DNA from: JAOZTV01 sp965371805
Lineage (GTDB): Bacteria > Acidobacteriota > Aminicenantia > UBA2199
Reading direction: 5' to 3'
Length of the DNA stretch: 64,000 bases
NCBI GenBank assembly: GCA_965371805.1
Contig: CBDUZW010000016.1
Coordinates: forward strand, 1 to 64,000
Both the position numbers and the translations under genes were made by a program. The notes beneath the pieces are model-generated. The model ran no database searches. It saw only the letters and a program-made list of their open reading frames with translations, and was not told the DNA's origin. Each line of letters begins with the position of its first letter. The stretch's first letter is position 1. Of this stretch, positions 7,686 through 16,534 are shown in pieces.

Positions 7686-10061
7686 ATGGATAAAATACTT
7701 GACTTTATCAAAGCAAATCCTCTTGCAAAATTAGGCGCTGGAATCATTTTCTTAATAATATTGTTATATATTATTCACGAAATATTAAAAGCGGCAAAGA
7801 TAGGAAATGTTGCTGAAAAAACCTTGTTTAATGCTTATTTCTATTTACTTTTCAAAAAGGGATATATTCGGCAGCAGGCAAAGAAAGCGCTAAAAAATGG
7901 AGATTTTTTAAAAGCAGGGGATATTTTTGAGAGTATTAAAGAGTATAAAAAAGCACAAAAAGCCTACTCCGATGGTAAATGTCATTCTGAGCTTGGAATG
8001 CTATATGAAAAACTTGGAAAAGAATCTGAAGCAATTGAAGCATATAAAGTAGGCGAGAATGTAGATGATTTGGTGAAATTATATCTAAAACGGGGCAATA
8101 TTGAAATGGTTGGAAACGTCCTGGAAGGAAATAATAGATTTCAGGAAGCAGCTGAGCTTTATTTAAAACATGAACGCTTTGACAAAGCCGGGCTAATTTA
8201 TGAACGAAAAGGGTATTATGGAAAAGCTGGGGATGTCTATGTAAAATCTGGTGACTATAAAAAAGCAGCTCAGAATTTTGAAAAATGGTATTTGGCCAAT
8301 ACTGATACAGAATCAGGATATCAAAGCAAAGGACATCTTGACAAATATCTTTTTCAGGCCATACAGTTATATCTTAAAATAGAGGATAATGAAAAAGCGT
8401 ATGCGCTTTTACTTAAAACAGATAATCCAAAAAAAGCGGCTGAAATAGCTCTGAAAATGGGAAAATCAAAAGAAGCTGCAAATTTATATGAAAAGGCTCA
8501 GATGCCTCTTGAAGCAGCGGCAATATATGAACAGTCTGATGATGAGGCTGACAAAAAAATTGCATTTCTTTTAAAAGGTGAGGATGCTATTGCCAAGGGT
8601 GATACTGCACAGGCATCCGAGTGGTATTTGAAGGGTAAGGATTTCGCAAGAGCGGCAGAACTTTTTGAATGGGATAGTAAATTTGCGAGAGCCGCCCATT
8701 GTTTTTTTATGAACCAGAACTATCTTGCCTCTGCTGACAATTATTTAAAAGCGGGGAATGAAGAAGAAGCGGCAAAAATGTTTGAGCTTGGTAATGACTG
8801 GAAGCAGTCTGCATCCTTATCATATAAGTATAAGAAATTTCAAAAAGCGGGTGAGTTATTTGAAAAATCTGGAGATTTTTATGATGCTGGTAACTCATTT
8901 TTAAATGTTGAAGATGATAGAAGGGCCCTGGCAAATTTTCAGAAGGTAAAACAAAATGCTCCTGAATATAAAGATTCAATTACTCAAATTGCTTCTATTT
9001 TTATAAAAAACAAAAAGCCTGAGCTTGTTATAGAAAAAATTGGTAAAACATTAGACAATAATCCTATAGATGGCACAAATATTGACTGGTATCACGTTGT
9101 AGGTCAAGCATATGAGCATATGGGTGATTTTAAAAAGGCACATGATATATATAAGGCTGTTCAAGCTGAAGACTATTCATTTAAAGATATTCAATCAAGA
9201 ATTAAAGATATAGAAAAACTTATGAAAAAATATAAGGAAATGGAATTGATAAGTGATAATGCTGCCGATAGTACCACTAAAAGATATAAAATCATTAATA
9301 AAGCTGGTGAAGGTGGTATGGGAGTTGTCTATAAAGCTGAAGACACATTATTAAAAAGAATAGTAGCCCTGAAGATTTTAAACTCAAATTTTACAAAAAA
9401 TAAAAAAAGTCTTGAAAACTTTTTTGCTGAAGCAAGATCAACTGCAACTCTTTCTCATTCAAATATTGTAACTGTTTATGATATTGGGAAAATAAATGAA
9501 GAACATTTTATTGCTATGGAGTTTATTGAAGGCGAAAATTTTATGACACTTATCAGGAAACAAAAGCAATTCTCGATACCTCAGGTCCTTTTTATTTCAA
9601 TTAAAATTTTGAAAGCGATAGATTATTCACATAGGAAGGGTATAATTCACAGAGATATTAAACCCCATAACATCATGATTACCAAACAAAAAGAGATAAA
9701 AATAATGGATTTTGGGCTAGCTGTTATCCGAGGTGAGAAAAAAGATGATACAGGTGTTATTACAGGAACTCCATACTATATGTCACCTGAACAGATACAG
9801 GGGACAAAGCCTGACCATAGAACAGATATTTATTCTTTCGGGGCAACTATTTTTCATCTTCTTACAGGAAAGGTTCCATTCAAGGGTGAAAATATTTTTT
9901 ATCAGCATCTTTTTGAACCAGTTCCAAATATAAAAGAAATAAGGCCGGATGCACCTGAAGATTTTTCAGAAATTATAGTTAAGTGTATGGCAAAAAAAAG
10001 AGAAGATAGATTTCAAAGCGCACAGGATGTTTTAAATCATATAAAAAAAATACAAATTTAG
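7686..10061 (+). CDS. Membrane-anchored TPR protein with C-terminal Ser/Thr kinase
   Basis: One hydrophobic segment near residues 13-33 is followed by a long array of TPR-like helical repeats (about 45-510; recurring ALEKAGDIFE / AAELYLK-type units). A complete Hanks-type kinase lies at about 530-790. Kinase motifs are all present: glycine loop GEGGMGVVYKA, VALKIL lysine, HRDIKPHNIMI catalytic loop, DFGLAV and GTPYYMSPEQ. Most bacterial Ser/Thr kinases have the kinase at the N terminus; here the order is reversed, with sensing or scaffolding repeats first. Start chosen at ATG 7686 because the longer TTG version overlaps the promoter. It is the first gene of a run that continues into acyl-CoA dehydrogenase after 8 bases. 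Substrates are unknown. Confidence 0.9.
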   Translation: MDKILDFIKANPLAKLGAGIIFLIILLYIIHEILKAAKIGNVAEKTLFNAYFYLLFKKGYIRQQAKKALKNGDFLKAGDIFESIKEYKKAQKAYSDGKCHSELGMLYEKLGKESEAIEAYKVGENVDDLVKLYLKRGNIEMVGNVLEGNNRFQEAAELYLKHERFDKAGLIYERKGYYGKAGDVYVKSGDYKKAAQNFEKWYLANTDTESGYQSKGHLDKYLFQAIQLYLKIEDNEKAYALLLKTDNPKKAAEIALKMGKSKEAANLYEKAQMPLEAAAIYEQSDDEADKKIAFLLKGEDAIAKGDTAQASEWYLKGKDFARAAELFEWDSKFARAAHCFFMNQNYLASADNYLKAGNEEEAAKMFELGNDWKQSASLSYKYKKFQKAGELFEKSGDFYDAGNSFLNVEDDRRALANFQKVKQNAPEYKDSITQIASIFIKNKKPELVIEKIGKTLDNNPIDGTNIDWYHVVGQAYEHMGDFKKAHDIYKAVQAEDYSFKDIQSRIKDIEKLMKKYKEMELISDNAADSTTKRYKIINKAGEGGMGVVYKAEDTLLKRIVALKILNSNFTKNKKSLENFFAEARSTATLSHSNIVTVYDIGKINEEHFIAMEFIEGENFMTLIRKQKQFSIPQVLFISIKILKAIDYSHRKGIIHRDIKPHNIMITKQKEIKIMDFGLAVIRGEKKDDTGVITGTPYYMSPEQIQGTKPDHRTDIYSFGATIFHLLTGKVPFKGENIFYQHLFEPVPNIKEIRPDAPEDFSEIIVKCMAKKREDRFQSAQDVLNHIKKIQI

Positions 10062-10069
10062 GAGAAATA

Positions 10070-11215
10070 ATGGACTTTTCATTAAGTGAAGATCAAATTG
10101 ATTTTAGAGAAGCAGCACAAAATTTCGCAAAAAATGAAATGCGACCAATCGCAGCTGAGTTTGACGAGAAAAATGAGACTCCAATGGAGTTAATGCAGAA
10201 AGCATATGAGATGGGTTTTTTAACTTCAGGAATACCTGAAGAGTATGGTGGTACAGATTTTTCAAACCTTATGAATGCCGTAGTTTGTGAAGAACTTGGA
10301 TGGGGATGTTCAGGTATGTATACATCAATGATGGCAAATACTCTTGCGCTTACTCCAATTGTAAAATTTGGTTCAAAGGAACAGAAAGAAAAGTTTCTTA
10401 CTCCTTTTACTGAAAAAATGAATTTTGCCTGTTTTGGATTAACAGAAAGAGAAGCGGGATCAGATAATTCTGCAATAAAAACAACAGCTGTTAAGGAAGG
10501 CGATTTTTATATTATAAATGGGTCAAAAACATTTATAACTAATGGTGGTATTTCAAGTCTAGGAGTAATGTTCGCTTCAACTGATAAAACCAGAGGAGCA
10601 AGAGGTTTGTCAGCTTTTATTATGCCAATGGATTTACCGGGAATAACAATTGGTAAACATGAAAACAAAATGGGTCACAGGGCTTCAAATACAACTGAAC
10701 TATACTTTGATAATGTAAAAGTTCCAGCAGAGAATATATTAAGAAGAGAGGGCTTTGGATTTATTATTGCAATGAAGACTTTGGATTATGCCAGACCTGC
10801 TGTGGGTTCTGGTGCTGTTGGACTCGCAAGAGCTGCATATGAAGAGGCTCTTGCCTATGGGAAGACTAGAGTTCAATTTGGCCAGGCTATTGCATCTTTT
10901 CAATATAATGCATTTAAACTTGCAAAAATGGCTACAAAGATTGATGCTGCAAGATTATTGGTTTACCGTTCAGCCTGGATGCTTGATAATGAACTTAAAG
11001 CATCAAAAGAATCTGCTATGGCAAAAGTTGTAGCAACAGATGTAGCTATGGAAGTTACTGTTGATGCCGTGCAAATTTTAGGTGGATATGGTTATATGAA
11101 AGAGTATCCGGTAGAGAAAATGATGCGTGATGCTAAATTATTCCAGATTTATGAAGGTACTAATGAAATTCAGAATCATGTTATTTCACTGGAACTTCTA
11201 GGGTCTACAAAATAA
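10070..11215 (+). CDS. Acyl-CoA dehydrogenase (short-chain type)
   Basis: A 381-residue FAD-dependent acyl-CoA dehydrogenase, normal length for the butyryl/short-chain family, catalysing alpha-beta oxidation of an acyl-CoA. Conserved segments include FGLTEREAGSDNSAIKTTA (FAD and substrate contacts, about residues 122-140), the FITNGG loop and the C-terminal IYEGTNEIQ. In the last of these, Glu362 occupies the position of the catalytic base of medium- and short-chain enzymes. The start follows AGGAGAAATA, a strong ribosome site. It is 8 bases from the kinase gene, so the two are co-transcribed, although no functional link is apparent. The chain-length preference cannot be read from sequence. 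Confidence 0.9.
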   Translation: MDFSLSEDQIDFREAAQNFAKNEMRPIAAEFDEKNETPMELMQKAYEMGFLTSGIPEEYGGTDFSNLMNAVVCEELGWGCSGMYTSMMANTLALTPIVKFGSKEQKEKFLTPFTEKMNFACFGLTEREAGSDNSAIKTTAVKEGDFYIINGSKTFITNGGISSLGVMFASTDKTRGARGLSAFIMPMDLPGITIGKHENKMGHRASNTTELYFDNVKVPAENILRREGFGFIIAMKTLDYARPAVGSGAVGLARAAYEEALAYGKTRVQFGQAIASFQYNAFKLAKMATKIDAARLLVYRSAWMLDNELKASKESAMAKVVATDVAMEVTVDAVQILGGYGYMKEYPVEKMMRDAKLFQIYEGTNEIQNHVISLELLGSTK

Positions 11216-11233
11216 AATATTTGTGGAAGTCCA

Positions 11234-11437
11234 ATGAAAATTGAGCTTGCATTACTATTAATTGGTGCTGTTCTTATTATCGAGGGACTTCCATATTTTT
11301 TGTTTCCGGAAAAAATAAGATTTTATTTGAGAAAGCTGGCTGCAATGGATGATAGATCACTTAGAATTGTTGGAACGACTATGATTATTATTGGTTTTTC
11401 ACTGGTATTATTGTTTAAAGATAGGATATGTAATTAG
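11234..11437 (+). CDS. DUF2065 (YjeT-like) small membrane protein
   Basis: A 67-residue protein with two predicted membrane helices (residues about 3-22 and 45-62). The conserved pattern EGLPYFLFPEKIR...LRIVGTTMIIIGF identifies the DUF2065/YjeT family. The family's function is unknown to me. It sits between acyl-CoA dehydrogenase and another small membrane protein in one transcription unit. The length and topology match the family well. Confidence 0.75.
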   Translation: MKIELALLLIGAVLIIEGLPYFLFPEKIRFYLRKLAAMDDRSLRIVGTTMIIIGFSLVLLFKDRICN

Positions 11438-11441
11438 TAAA

Positions 11442-11702
11442 ATGAATTTTATAAGGATAATATTTCTTCTTATTTTGAGTTATTTAGTCTCTTATTTATA
11501 TAGAAAATTATGGAAAGATAAGAATAAGGTTTTTAGTGGTACTAAAACAAATAATAACATAATACCTGAGGAAATGATGCAGGATCCTATCTGTAAAACC
11601 TATGTCCCTAAAAGTCAGGCTATAACTTATTCTGAAAAAAAAGAAATGATCTATTTTTGTTCTGAGGAATGTAAAGGAAAGTACAAAGAAGAAAAAAAAT
11701 GA
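11442..11702 (+). CDS. Small membrane protein with YHS-like metal-binding tail
   Basis: An 86-residue protein: an N-terminal membrane helix (residues about 3-20), a linker, then MQDPICKTYVPKSQA...YFCSEECKGKY. The DP-x-C...FC-x-x-x-C arrangement is that of YHS/TRASH-like or PP0621-type domains, which probably bind a metal ion. The start at ATG 11442 places the protein 4 bases after the DUF2065 gene; an upstream in-frame ATG at 11391 would lie inside that gene. It overlaps psd by 4 bases, so the small membrane proteins and psd are coupled. Function unknown; a role near the membrane is likely. Confidence 0.65.
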   Translation: MNFIRIIFLLILSYLVSYLYRKLWKDKNKVFSGTKTNNNIIPEEMMQDPICKTYVPKSQAITYSEKKEMIYFCSEECKGKYKEEKK

Positions 11703-12514
11703 GATATATAATAAGACCACTCTTGTCAGTTCTTTCTATCCCGGCTTTAAGCAGATTTTATGGATGGTTAACAAGAGGGAAAAGACCGAAGTTTTTAATA
11801 AAAAAAATAATTCCTTTTTTTGCAAAAAACTACGAAATTAATATGGACGAGTATGTTGGGAATATCTCTGATTATTCCAGTCTATGTGATTTCTTTGTCC
11901 GAAAAATTGATCCTGAAAAAAGAGTTTTGTCTAAAGTTGAGGATTCTCTAGTCTCTCCTGCAGATGGATTTCTTACCAGTATTAATACTATTTATGAGGA
12001 TCGGACAACTCAGGCTAAAGGTAGATACTATAAAATCAGTGAATTTATTCAAGATGAGATAGAATTCTCTGAAGGCTGGCATATAGCGACAATCTATCTT
12101 TCTCCACATAATTATCATCGATTTCATCATACAGCAACTGCTGAGATTGAATCTTATTATCATAAAAAAGGCAGTCTGTTTCCTGTAAATTCATTTGGTA
12201 CAGACCTTGTAAAAGGGTTATTTAACCGAAATGAAAGAATTATAACCAGATATAATATAGATAATAAAAAGTTTTATGTGGTTGCTGTTGGTGCGACCTT
12301 TGTCGGGAGTATAAAACTGGAGTTTATTGAAAACATAAAAAGAGATAATAAATGGAAAGCTGTTTCTTCCGATATAAACCAATTGGATGAAATGGGAAGA
12401 TTTGAAATGGGATCAACAATAATAATGGTTATTCCAAAGAAACTTGCAACTCCTGTTAATGATATAACCGGAAAAAAAATAAGAGTCGGAGACCCAATAT
12501 TTAAATTAGTTTAA
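11699..12514 (+). CDS. psd: Phosphatidylserine decarboxylase proenzyme
   Basis: Psd converts phosphatidylserine to phosphatidylethanolamine and cleaves itself to form a pyruvoyl cofactor. The cleavage motif is seen as MGST with Ser239 (family consensus LGST). Other family segments are SPADGF (about 87-92, catalytic Asp) and the His-rich LSPHNYHRFHH (about 134-144). The protein has 271 residues, about the usual length. It overlaps the preceding gene by 4 bases. Together with the phosphonate operon and the flippase-like gene nearby, it makes this part of the chromosome rich in phospholipid functions. Confidence 0.92.
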   Translation: MRYIIRPLLSVLSIPALSRFYGWLTRGKRPKFLIKKIIPFFAKNYEINMDEYVGNISDYSSLCDFFVRKIDPEKRVLSKVEDSLVSPADGFLTSINTIYEDRTTQAKGRYYKISEFIQDEIEFSEGWHIATIYLSPHNYHRFHHTATAEIESYYHKKGSLFPVNSFGTDLVKGLFNRNERIITRYNIDNKKFYVVAVGATFVGSIKLEFIENIKRDNKWKAVSSDINQLDEMGRFEMGSTIIMVIPKKLATPVNDITGKKIRVGDPIFKLV

Positions 12515-12546
12515 TACTTTTAAATTATGCTTTTATTATAGAAAAA

Positions 12547-12756
12547 TTAATTAGTAAAAAAATCAAAAACATTACTAAGGGTACTAGTATCTGATTTATA
12601 TATTTCAGTATATTTACATCTTGTGCATGTCACGGTTGTAAATTTTCTGTTCTGTATATCAAAAATTTTTGCAAACCCGCCACCAGTTGCCTGAAATTTA
12701 TCTGTTTCAAACTCCATGTTTTTACATTTTGGACAAAACCAATTATCATGTTGCAT
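12547..12756 (-). CDS. Zinc-ribbon protein (COG3478-like)
   Basis: A 69-residue protein with two cysteine pairs, FCPKCKNMEFE near the N terminus and VTCTRCKYTEIY near residue 45, forming one zinc ribbon. The ATGGGFAKIFDIQNRKF segment between them matches COG3478, annotated as predicted nucleic-acid-binding zinc-ribbon proteins. It has a strong ribosome site (AAAGGAG) and begins 13 bases after the UbiA-family gene ends, so the two form a minus-strand pair. A precise role is unknown. It converges with psd, leaving only about 30 bases between the stop codons. Confidence 0.75.
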   Translation of the reverse strand: MQHDNWFCPKCKNMEFETDKFQATGGGFAKIFDIQNRKFTTVTCTRCKYTEIYKSDTSTLSNVFDFFTN

Positions 12757-12769
12757 ATTATTTCTCCTT

Positions 12770-13585
12770 TTAAGCCAATCCCGAGAGTATCATTACCATA
12801 ACAAAGAATGCTGAAATTGCGACTGACATTGCCATTTTTCTATAGACCATTTTTTCAATTTCTGAATCTTTTTTAAATATAAAATAGTAGAGAGTTGTAA
12901 GGAAGGTGGAAAAAGGTGCTATTCCAATAATCTGATTCTCCAGGTTTAAACATAAAACTGCTGCAAGAAGAGTCATAAACATTGATATAAGCATAAGATT
13001 TTTCATTGTGATGAAGCTGGCTGATACTTTTCGTCCTTCTTCTTTATCACCTTTTAGATCAGACAGGTCTTTTAACAGTGCTGTCCCTGTGGCATAACAT
13101 GTAAGTATAATTGCCGGGAACCATACTTTTTCAATGCTACCCATAATAAACATTGGATGTACTAAACCCCAACCTGTAATAAAGGAAGCAAGTATTGGGA
13201 TGTTTTTAAGTTCAAATGGTGGGAGAGAATATATGCCTCCTATGATCAATACTAAAAAAGCCATAATCATATTAGTTCCCTTAAAAAGTAATATAATGCC
13301 AACTATTGATATTATTATAAGAAATATAAGGTAGATCATAGCCACTTTGTATGGCAGTTTTCCTGAAGGGAGAGGTCGATCCGGTTTGTTTATTTTATCA
13401 GCAGTAATATCTGTTAATGCATTTATTGTATATACATAATTATAGAGTATTCCAGATATAAATAGAGCAAAATAAATTGCTTCAATAGAAAATCCATGCG
13501 TAAAATAATAACCGCAAATTCCATTCACAAAGGTAATAACAAATACATCCAGACGGTATAGCTTTAATAAATTCTTAATATTCAT
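12770..13585 (-). CDS. UbiA-family prenyltransferase
   Basis: An integral membrane protein of about 271 residues with eight or nine hydrophobic segments. It contains the UbiA first aspartate-rich motif as NALTDITADKINKPDRPLPSG (residues about 55-75) and a second in LLKDLSDLKGDKEEGRK (about 175-191). The family transfers isoprenoid chains to aromatic or glycerol-phosphate acceptors in quinone, heme or lipid synthesis. The specific acceptor cannot be told; the PDRPLPSG stretch is shared by several subfamilies, including GGGP synthase-like enzymes. Start set at ATG 13585, directly downstream of a near-perfect promoter; an upstream TTG at 13609 falls between the -35 and -10. Confidence 0.8.
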   Translation of the reverse strand: MNIKNLLKLYRLDVFVITFVNGICGYYFTHGFSIEAIYFALFISGILYNYVYTINALTDITADKINKPDRPLPSGKLPYKVAMIYLIFLIIISIVGIILLFKGTNMIMAFLVLIIGGIYSLPPFELKNIPILASFITGWGLVHPMFIMGSIEKVWFPAIILTCYATGTALLKDLSDLKGDKEEGRKVSASFITMKNLMLISMFMTLLAAVLCLNLENQIIGIAPFSTFLTTLYYFIFKKDSEIEKMVYRKMAMSVAISAFFVMVMILSGLA

Positions 13586-13591
13586 GTATAT

Positions 13592-13620
13592 ATTATATTC
13601 TTTATTCAATTAATACTCAA
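13592..13620 (-). promoter_or_regulatory. Promoter of the UbiA gene, leaderless
   Basis: On the minus strand TTGAGT (13615-13620), a 17-base spacer and TATAAT (13592-13597). The ATG at 13585 follows the -10 by 6 bases, so the message is expected to start at the AUG. This is the cleanest of three such arrangements in the window. Confidence 0.65.
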
Positions 13621-13797
13621 TAGAATATTACTCAAAATGAATACAATTAATTATAAATCCAGGTATAAAGTATTTAGAAAGAGAATATCCATGAAAAAAA
13701 TGGAATTTTAGACTGAATTAATGTATAATGTATTATGAAATTTGGTGTTTCTGATTGAGATCTGCATTCATCTCTCTGGTAAACAATTAATAATAAT

Positions 13798-14769
13798 ATG
13801 AAAAAAAAAATTCTAATAATTTTGTCTATTTTAGGTGTTGCCTTCTTATTTAATAATATCCGTAAGATTGGCATTGATACAATTTTAGATATTTTTAATA
13901 ATATATCTATAGGAAAATTTATTATTCTATTGCTCTTAAGAGCTGTTTTTTGGAATATCAGAACATTGAACTGGCAGATTATTATGAGGCAATGCTCAAT
14001 TAAACTTTCTTTCTGGGAAGCTTTTCGTGCCAGGATTGCAGGATTCTCTATAAATTACCTAACTCCTTCTGCAAATATTGGTGGTGAAGCAGCCAGGGTA
14101 ATGCTTGTAAATAATAAAAGTAAAAATAATGCTCTGCCTTCAGTAATACTGGATAAAACGATTGAACTAATTGCTACTATATTTATTGTGATTATAGCTG
14201 TTATTCTTGCCATTTATAAAATTCCGATGCCGATGGTTCAGAAATATATATATGTAGGTTTTGTTACTTTTTCTGTTATAGCAATATTATTTGTTGTAAG
14301 GAAACAGAATCAAGGATTGTTAAAATGGATTATATCAATTCTTGAAAAAATGAAGATTTCATTTAAATTCATCAGAAATAATATGGATAAAATTCATGAA
14401 ATCGATGATAATATTTCAGGATTTTATAAGAATAACAAAAAGTCCTTTCTCATTGTTCTAGTACTTTATATATTTCAAATGCTGGTCTGGACAACCGAAA
14501 TTTATTTTACTATTAATTTTCTTGGTTTGGAGCAAGTAACATTCTTAAATAGTTTTTTAATTATTTCGTTGGGATCAATCGCCTTTGTAATGCCTGTACT
14601 ACCGGGTGGAATAGGCGTATATGAGTTAACTTATCTTGCAATTTTTCAGTTACTTGGGTTAAATACCGCAGTTTGTATGGTTCTTGTTATTACAAGAAGG
14701 TTAATTGCTCTGATTTGGGCAGCTCTTGGACTTATATTTTTTGTAAAAGGAAGGCATCGCAAGAAATAA
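13798..14769 (+). CDS. Lysylphosphatidylglycerol-synthase-type membrane protein (flippase-like)
   Basis: A 323-residue polytopic membrane protein with about eight hydrophobic segments and no soluble domain. Segments such as YLTPSANIGGEAARVML (about residues 80-96) and VMPVLPGGIGVYELTY (about 263-278) are the hallmarks of the LPG_synthase_TM / UPF0104 family (MprF flippase half, AglD-like). Members move or modify lipids, and some flip lipid intermediates. It has no soluble aminoacyl-transfer domain, so lysyl-PG synthesis is unlikely. Its upstream region has a TATAAT at 13724-13729 followed by a seven-codon reading frame. It converges with the phosphonolipid operon, and a lipid role fits the neighbourhood. 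Confidence 0.8.
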   Translation: MKKKILIILSILGVAFLFNNIRKIGIDTILDIFNNISIGKFIILLLLRAVFWNIRTLNWQIIMRQCSIKLSFWEAFRARIAGFSINYLTPSANIGGEAARVMLVNNKSKNNALPSVILDKTIELIATIFIVIIAVILAIYKIPMPMVQKYIYVGFVTFSVIAILFVVRKQNQGLLKWIISILEKMKISFKFIRNNMDKIHEIDDNISGFYKNNKKSFLIVLVLYIFQMLVWTTEIYFTINFLGLEQVTFLNSFLIISLGSIAFVMPVLPGGIGVYELTYLAIFQLLGLNTAVCMVLVITRRLIALIWAALGLIFFVKGRHRKK

Positions 14770-14798
14770 AACAGGGGATTAATCATTTTTCTACACTA

Positions 14799-14958
14799 AG
14801 GGTTCACGTATAAATAAGTTGGGTAAATTAGACGACGATAGTGGATCGATATTCAAGACAACCAACCTTAAGCATATTAGGGGTATGTGTATGGTTAGTT
14901 AACAAAGAAGATCGATTCAATATCAAGTATAAACCCAAGTTATTTATACGCGAGCCCT
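14799..14958. repeat. 160-bp imperfect palindromic element
   Basis: Terminal arms at 14799-14824 and 14933-14958 are inverted copies matching at 23 of 26 positions. Inner parts also pair in places (AACCAACC near 14860 with GGTTAGTT near 14893). The element lies between two convergent genes and its right arm covers the last codons and stop of the PAP2 gene. It may be a MITE-like element, or a large hairpin serving as a bidirectional terminator. No second copy was noticed in the window. Confidence 0.65.
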
Positions 14959-15816
14959 AAGAGACTTATAAAACATTTCTGCTGTTAATATTACGATCCC
15001 TGCAAATACAAAACCTCCAATTGTATCTGCGACATAGTGATAACGAAGATAAACAGTACTCAAAATAAGGCTGGTACCTGCAATTGTTAGAAATGAAAAA
15101 TACTTTTTATTATATTTATATGCATAATACATAGTTAAAACAGTTATCTCTACATGTCCACTTGGAAATGCATCACGTTGAATGTTTTCTAATAGATCCA
15201 GAACTTTGCGTATTGCTTCTGTTACCCAAATGCCCTGGAGCGGGAAACTTTGTAAATGATCTAAGGTAAATCGTGGGCCTAGAGCAGGGACTAAAAAATA
15301 TCCAATATATGAGAAATAAAATCCATAAACTAATGTAAACATAAAAAACTCTGCCTTGGAGTTATTTTTGTTTTTTAACAATAAGACAATTAAAACAAAA
15401 GGCAGAAAATAAAATAGTGTATAGGATAATTGAAAATACTCTGTCAGGGCTGGAGTAGTGAACCTTTCAAGCCATAGAGTGGGATGAACTCCAAACATGA
15501 AATAATCCACCTTTATCAGTAAGTTATCTAAATCCTTTGGATTAACCTTATTAATTAAATAATGTAATTCTGTAAAATTAATTGCAAGTATTAGAACCGG
15601 ATTCCAGAAGGATATCCAGTTTAGGAAGCGGTTATTAGTAAGGTCCGGTATTTTCAGCAACCATATAATTATGAACATATGAAGCAATATCCAAATAGAA
15701 GCGTAATCAATTTTAACGAAAGTAATACAAATCAATAATATCATAATCAGTTGATAGCTAATTGTGATTTTATCTGTGGCTCTAATTATATTAAACCTTG
15801 TTTTAAGTCTATTCAT
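14944..15816 (-). CDS. PAP2-family membrane phosphatase / phosphotransferase
   Basis: A 290-residue membrane protein with six or more hydrophobic segments. The PAP2 active-site elements are visible: ALGPRFT (first Arg motif, about residues 174-180), FPSGHVE (about 216-222) and YLRYHYVADTIGG (about 256-268) with the catalytic His and Asp. The spacing resembles the PAP2_3 / inositol phosphorylceramide synthase-like group. As the last gene of the phosphonate operon it could supply diacylglycerol from phosphatidate as acceptor for the CDP-alcohol phosphatidyltransferase. It could instead recycle the lipid headgroup. Its last five codons lie within the inverted repeat at 14799-14958, so the C terminus may have been changed by an insertion. 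Confidence 0.8.
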   Translation of the reverse strand: MNRLKTRFNIIRATDKITISYQLIMILLICITFVKIDYASIWILLHMFIIIWLLKIPDLTNNRFLNWISFWNPVLILAINFTELHYLINKVNPKDLDNLLIKVDYFMFGVHPTLWLERFTTPALTEYFQLSYTLFYFLPFVLIVLLLKNKNNSKAEFFMFTLVYGFYFSYIGYFLVPALGPRFTLDHLQSFPLQGIWVTEAIRKVLDLLENIQRDAFPSGHVEITVLTMYYAYKYNKKYFSFLTIAGTSLILSTVYLRYHYVADTIGGFVFAGIVILTAEMFYKSLRARV

Positions 15817-15848
15817 GTGTAATTAATTTTTTGATTTCCTTTAAAAAC

Positions 15849-16517
15849 TTAATTCTGATTTCTACCTACTTTTAAAAAATAATTAATCCTGAACAATAGA
15901 TTTATTGAAACCTCTGCTAAAAGAAGATAAATTATTATATCCAATCTATTTAAAAAAGCGAAAATCATTATTATAAATATTCCCAGGGCTCTTAATTCAC
16001 CAGTCTCGCCTGTACCCTTTTGCTCTAGAAGATTATTGATATAAAAGAGATTGATCTGCAGATTATATAGTCCTATTGCCAGAAGGCCGATAATCAGTAT
16101 TTCAATGTTTTCTGTTGTTCTGTATAATCCTATAACAATACCTAAAATAATAATATGATCGGTAATCCTGTCCAGGAAGAGATCAAGATACTTTCCAAAC
16201 TCGGTACCCTCATTTCTTGATCTGGCCAGCATTCCATCAGAACAATCAAAAACAGATGAAAGTTGGACAAGTATTCCTCCTGTTATAATATTTGGATAAC
16301 TTCCCATTGCTAAAAGAATAGCTCCAGCAAACCCGATGAGAAAAGACAAAAATGTTAGCTGATTTGGATTTATTCTGGAATTAAAGACAGCTTTAACAAT
16401 TAATGAAGCAAGGGGACGGTTAATATATTTTTCAACGTTAATATATTTAAACATATTAAAAGAACTCTCATTCTTTAATGTTTTTTGATAATCAAAATTA
16501 TTTTTTACTTTGCTCAA
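15849..16517 (-). CDS. CDP-alcohol phosphatidyltransferase
   Basis: A 222-residue membrane enzyme with the complete family signature DG-x2-AR-x8-G-x3-D-x3-D (DGMLARS...G..LD...D, starting near residue 94). Such enzymes displace CMP from a CMP-activated group with an alcohol acceptor. Upstream genes make a CMP-activated phosphonate, so I infer that it transfers 2-hydroxyethylphosphonate to diacylglycerol or another alcohol. The N-terminal NRPLAS...NPNQLTFLSF also resembles the DIPPS-like branch, so a polyol acceptor is possible. The start is a TTG 6 bases after a strong AAGGAG. It lies 17 bases from the dehydrogenase gene. Confidence 0.85.
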   Translation of the reverse strand: MSKVKNNFDYQKTLKNESSFNMFKYINVEKYINRPLASLIVKAVFNSRINPNQLTFLSFLIGFAGAILLAMGSYPNIITGGILVQLSSVFDCSDGMLARSRNEGTEFGKYLDLFLDRITDHIIILGIVIGLYRTTENIEILIIGLLAIGLYNLQINLFYINNLLEQKGTGETGELRALGIFIIMIFAFLNRLDIIIYLLLAEVSINLLFRINYFLKVGRNQN

Positions 16518-16534
16518 TAGTTCTCCTTTTTTAT

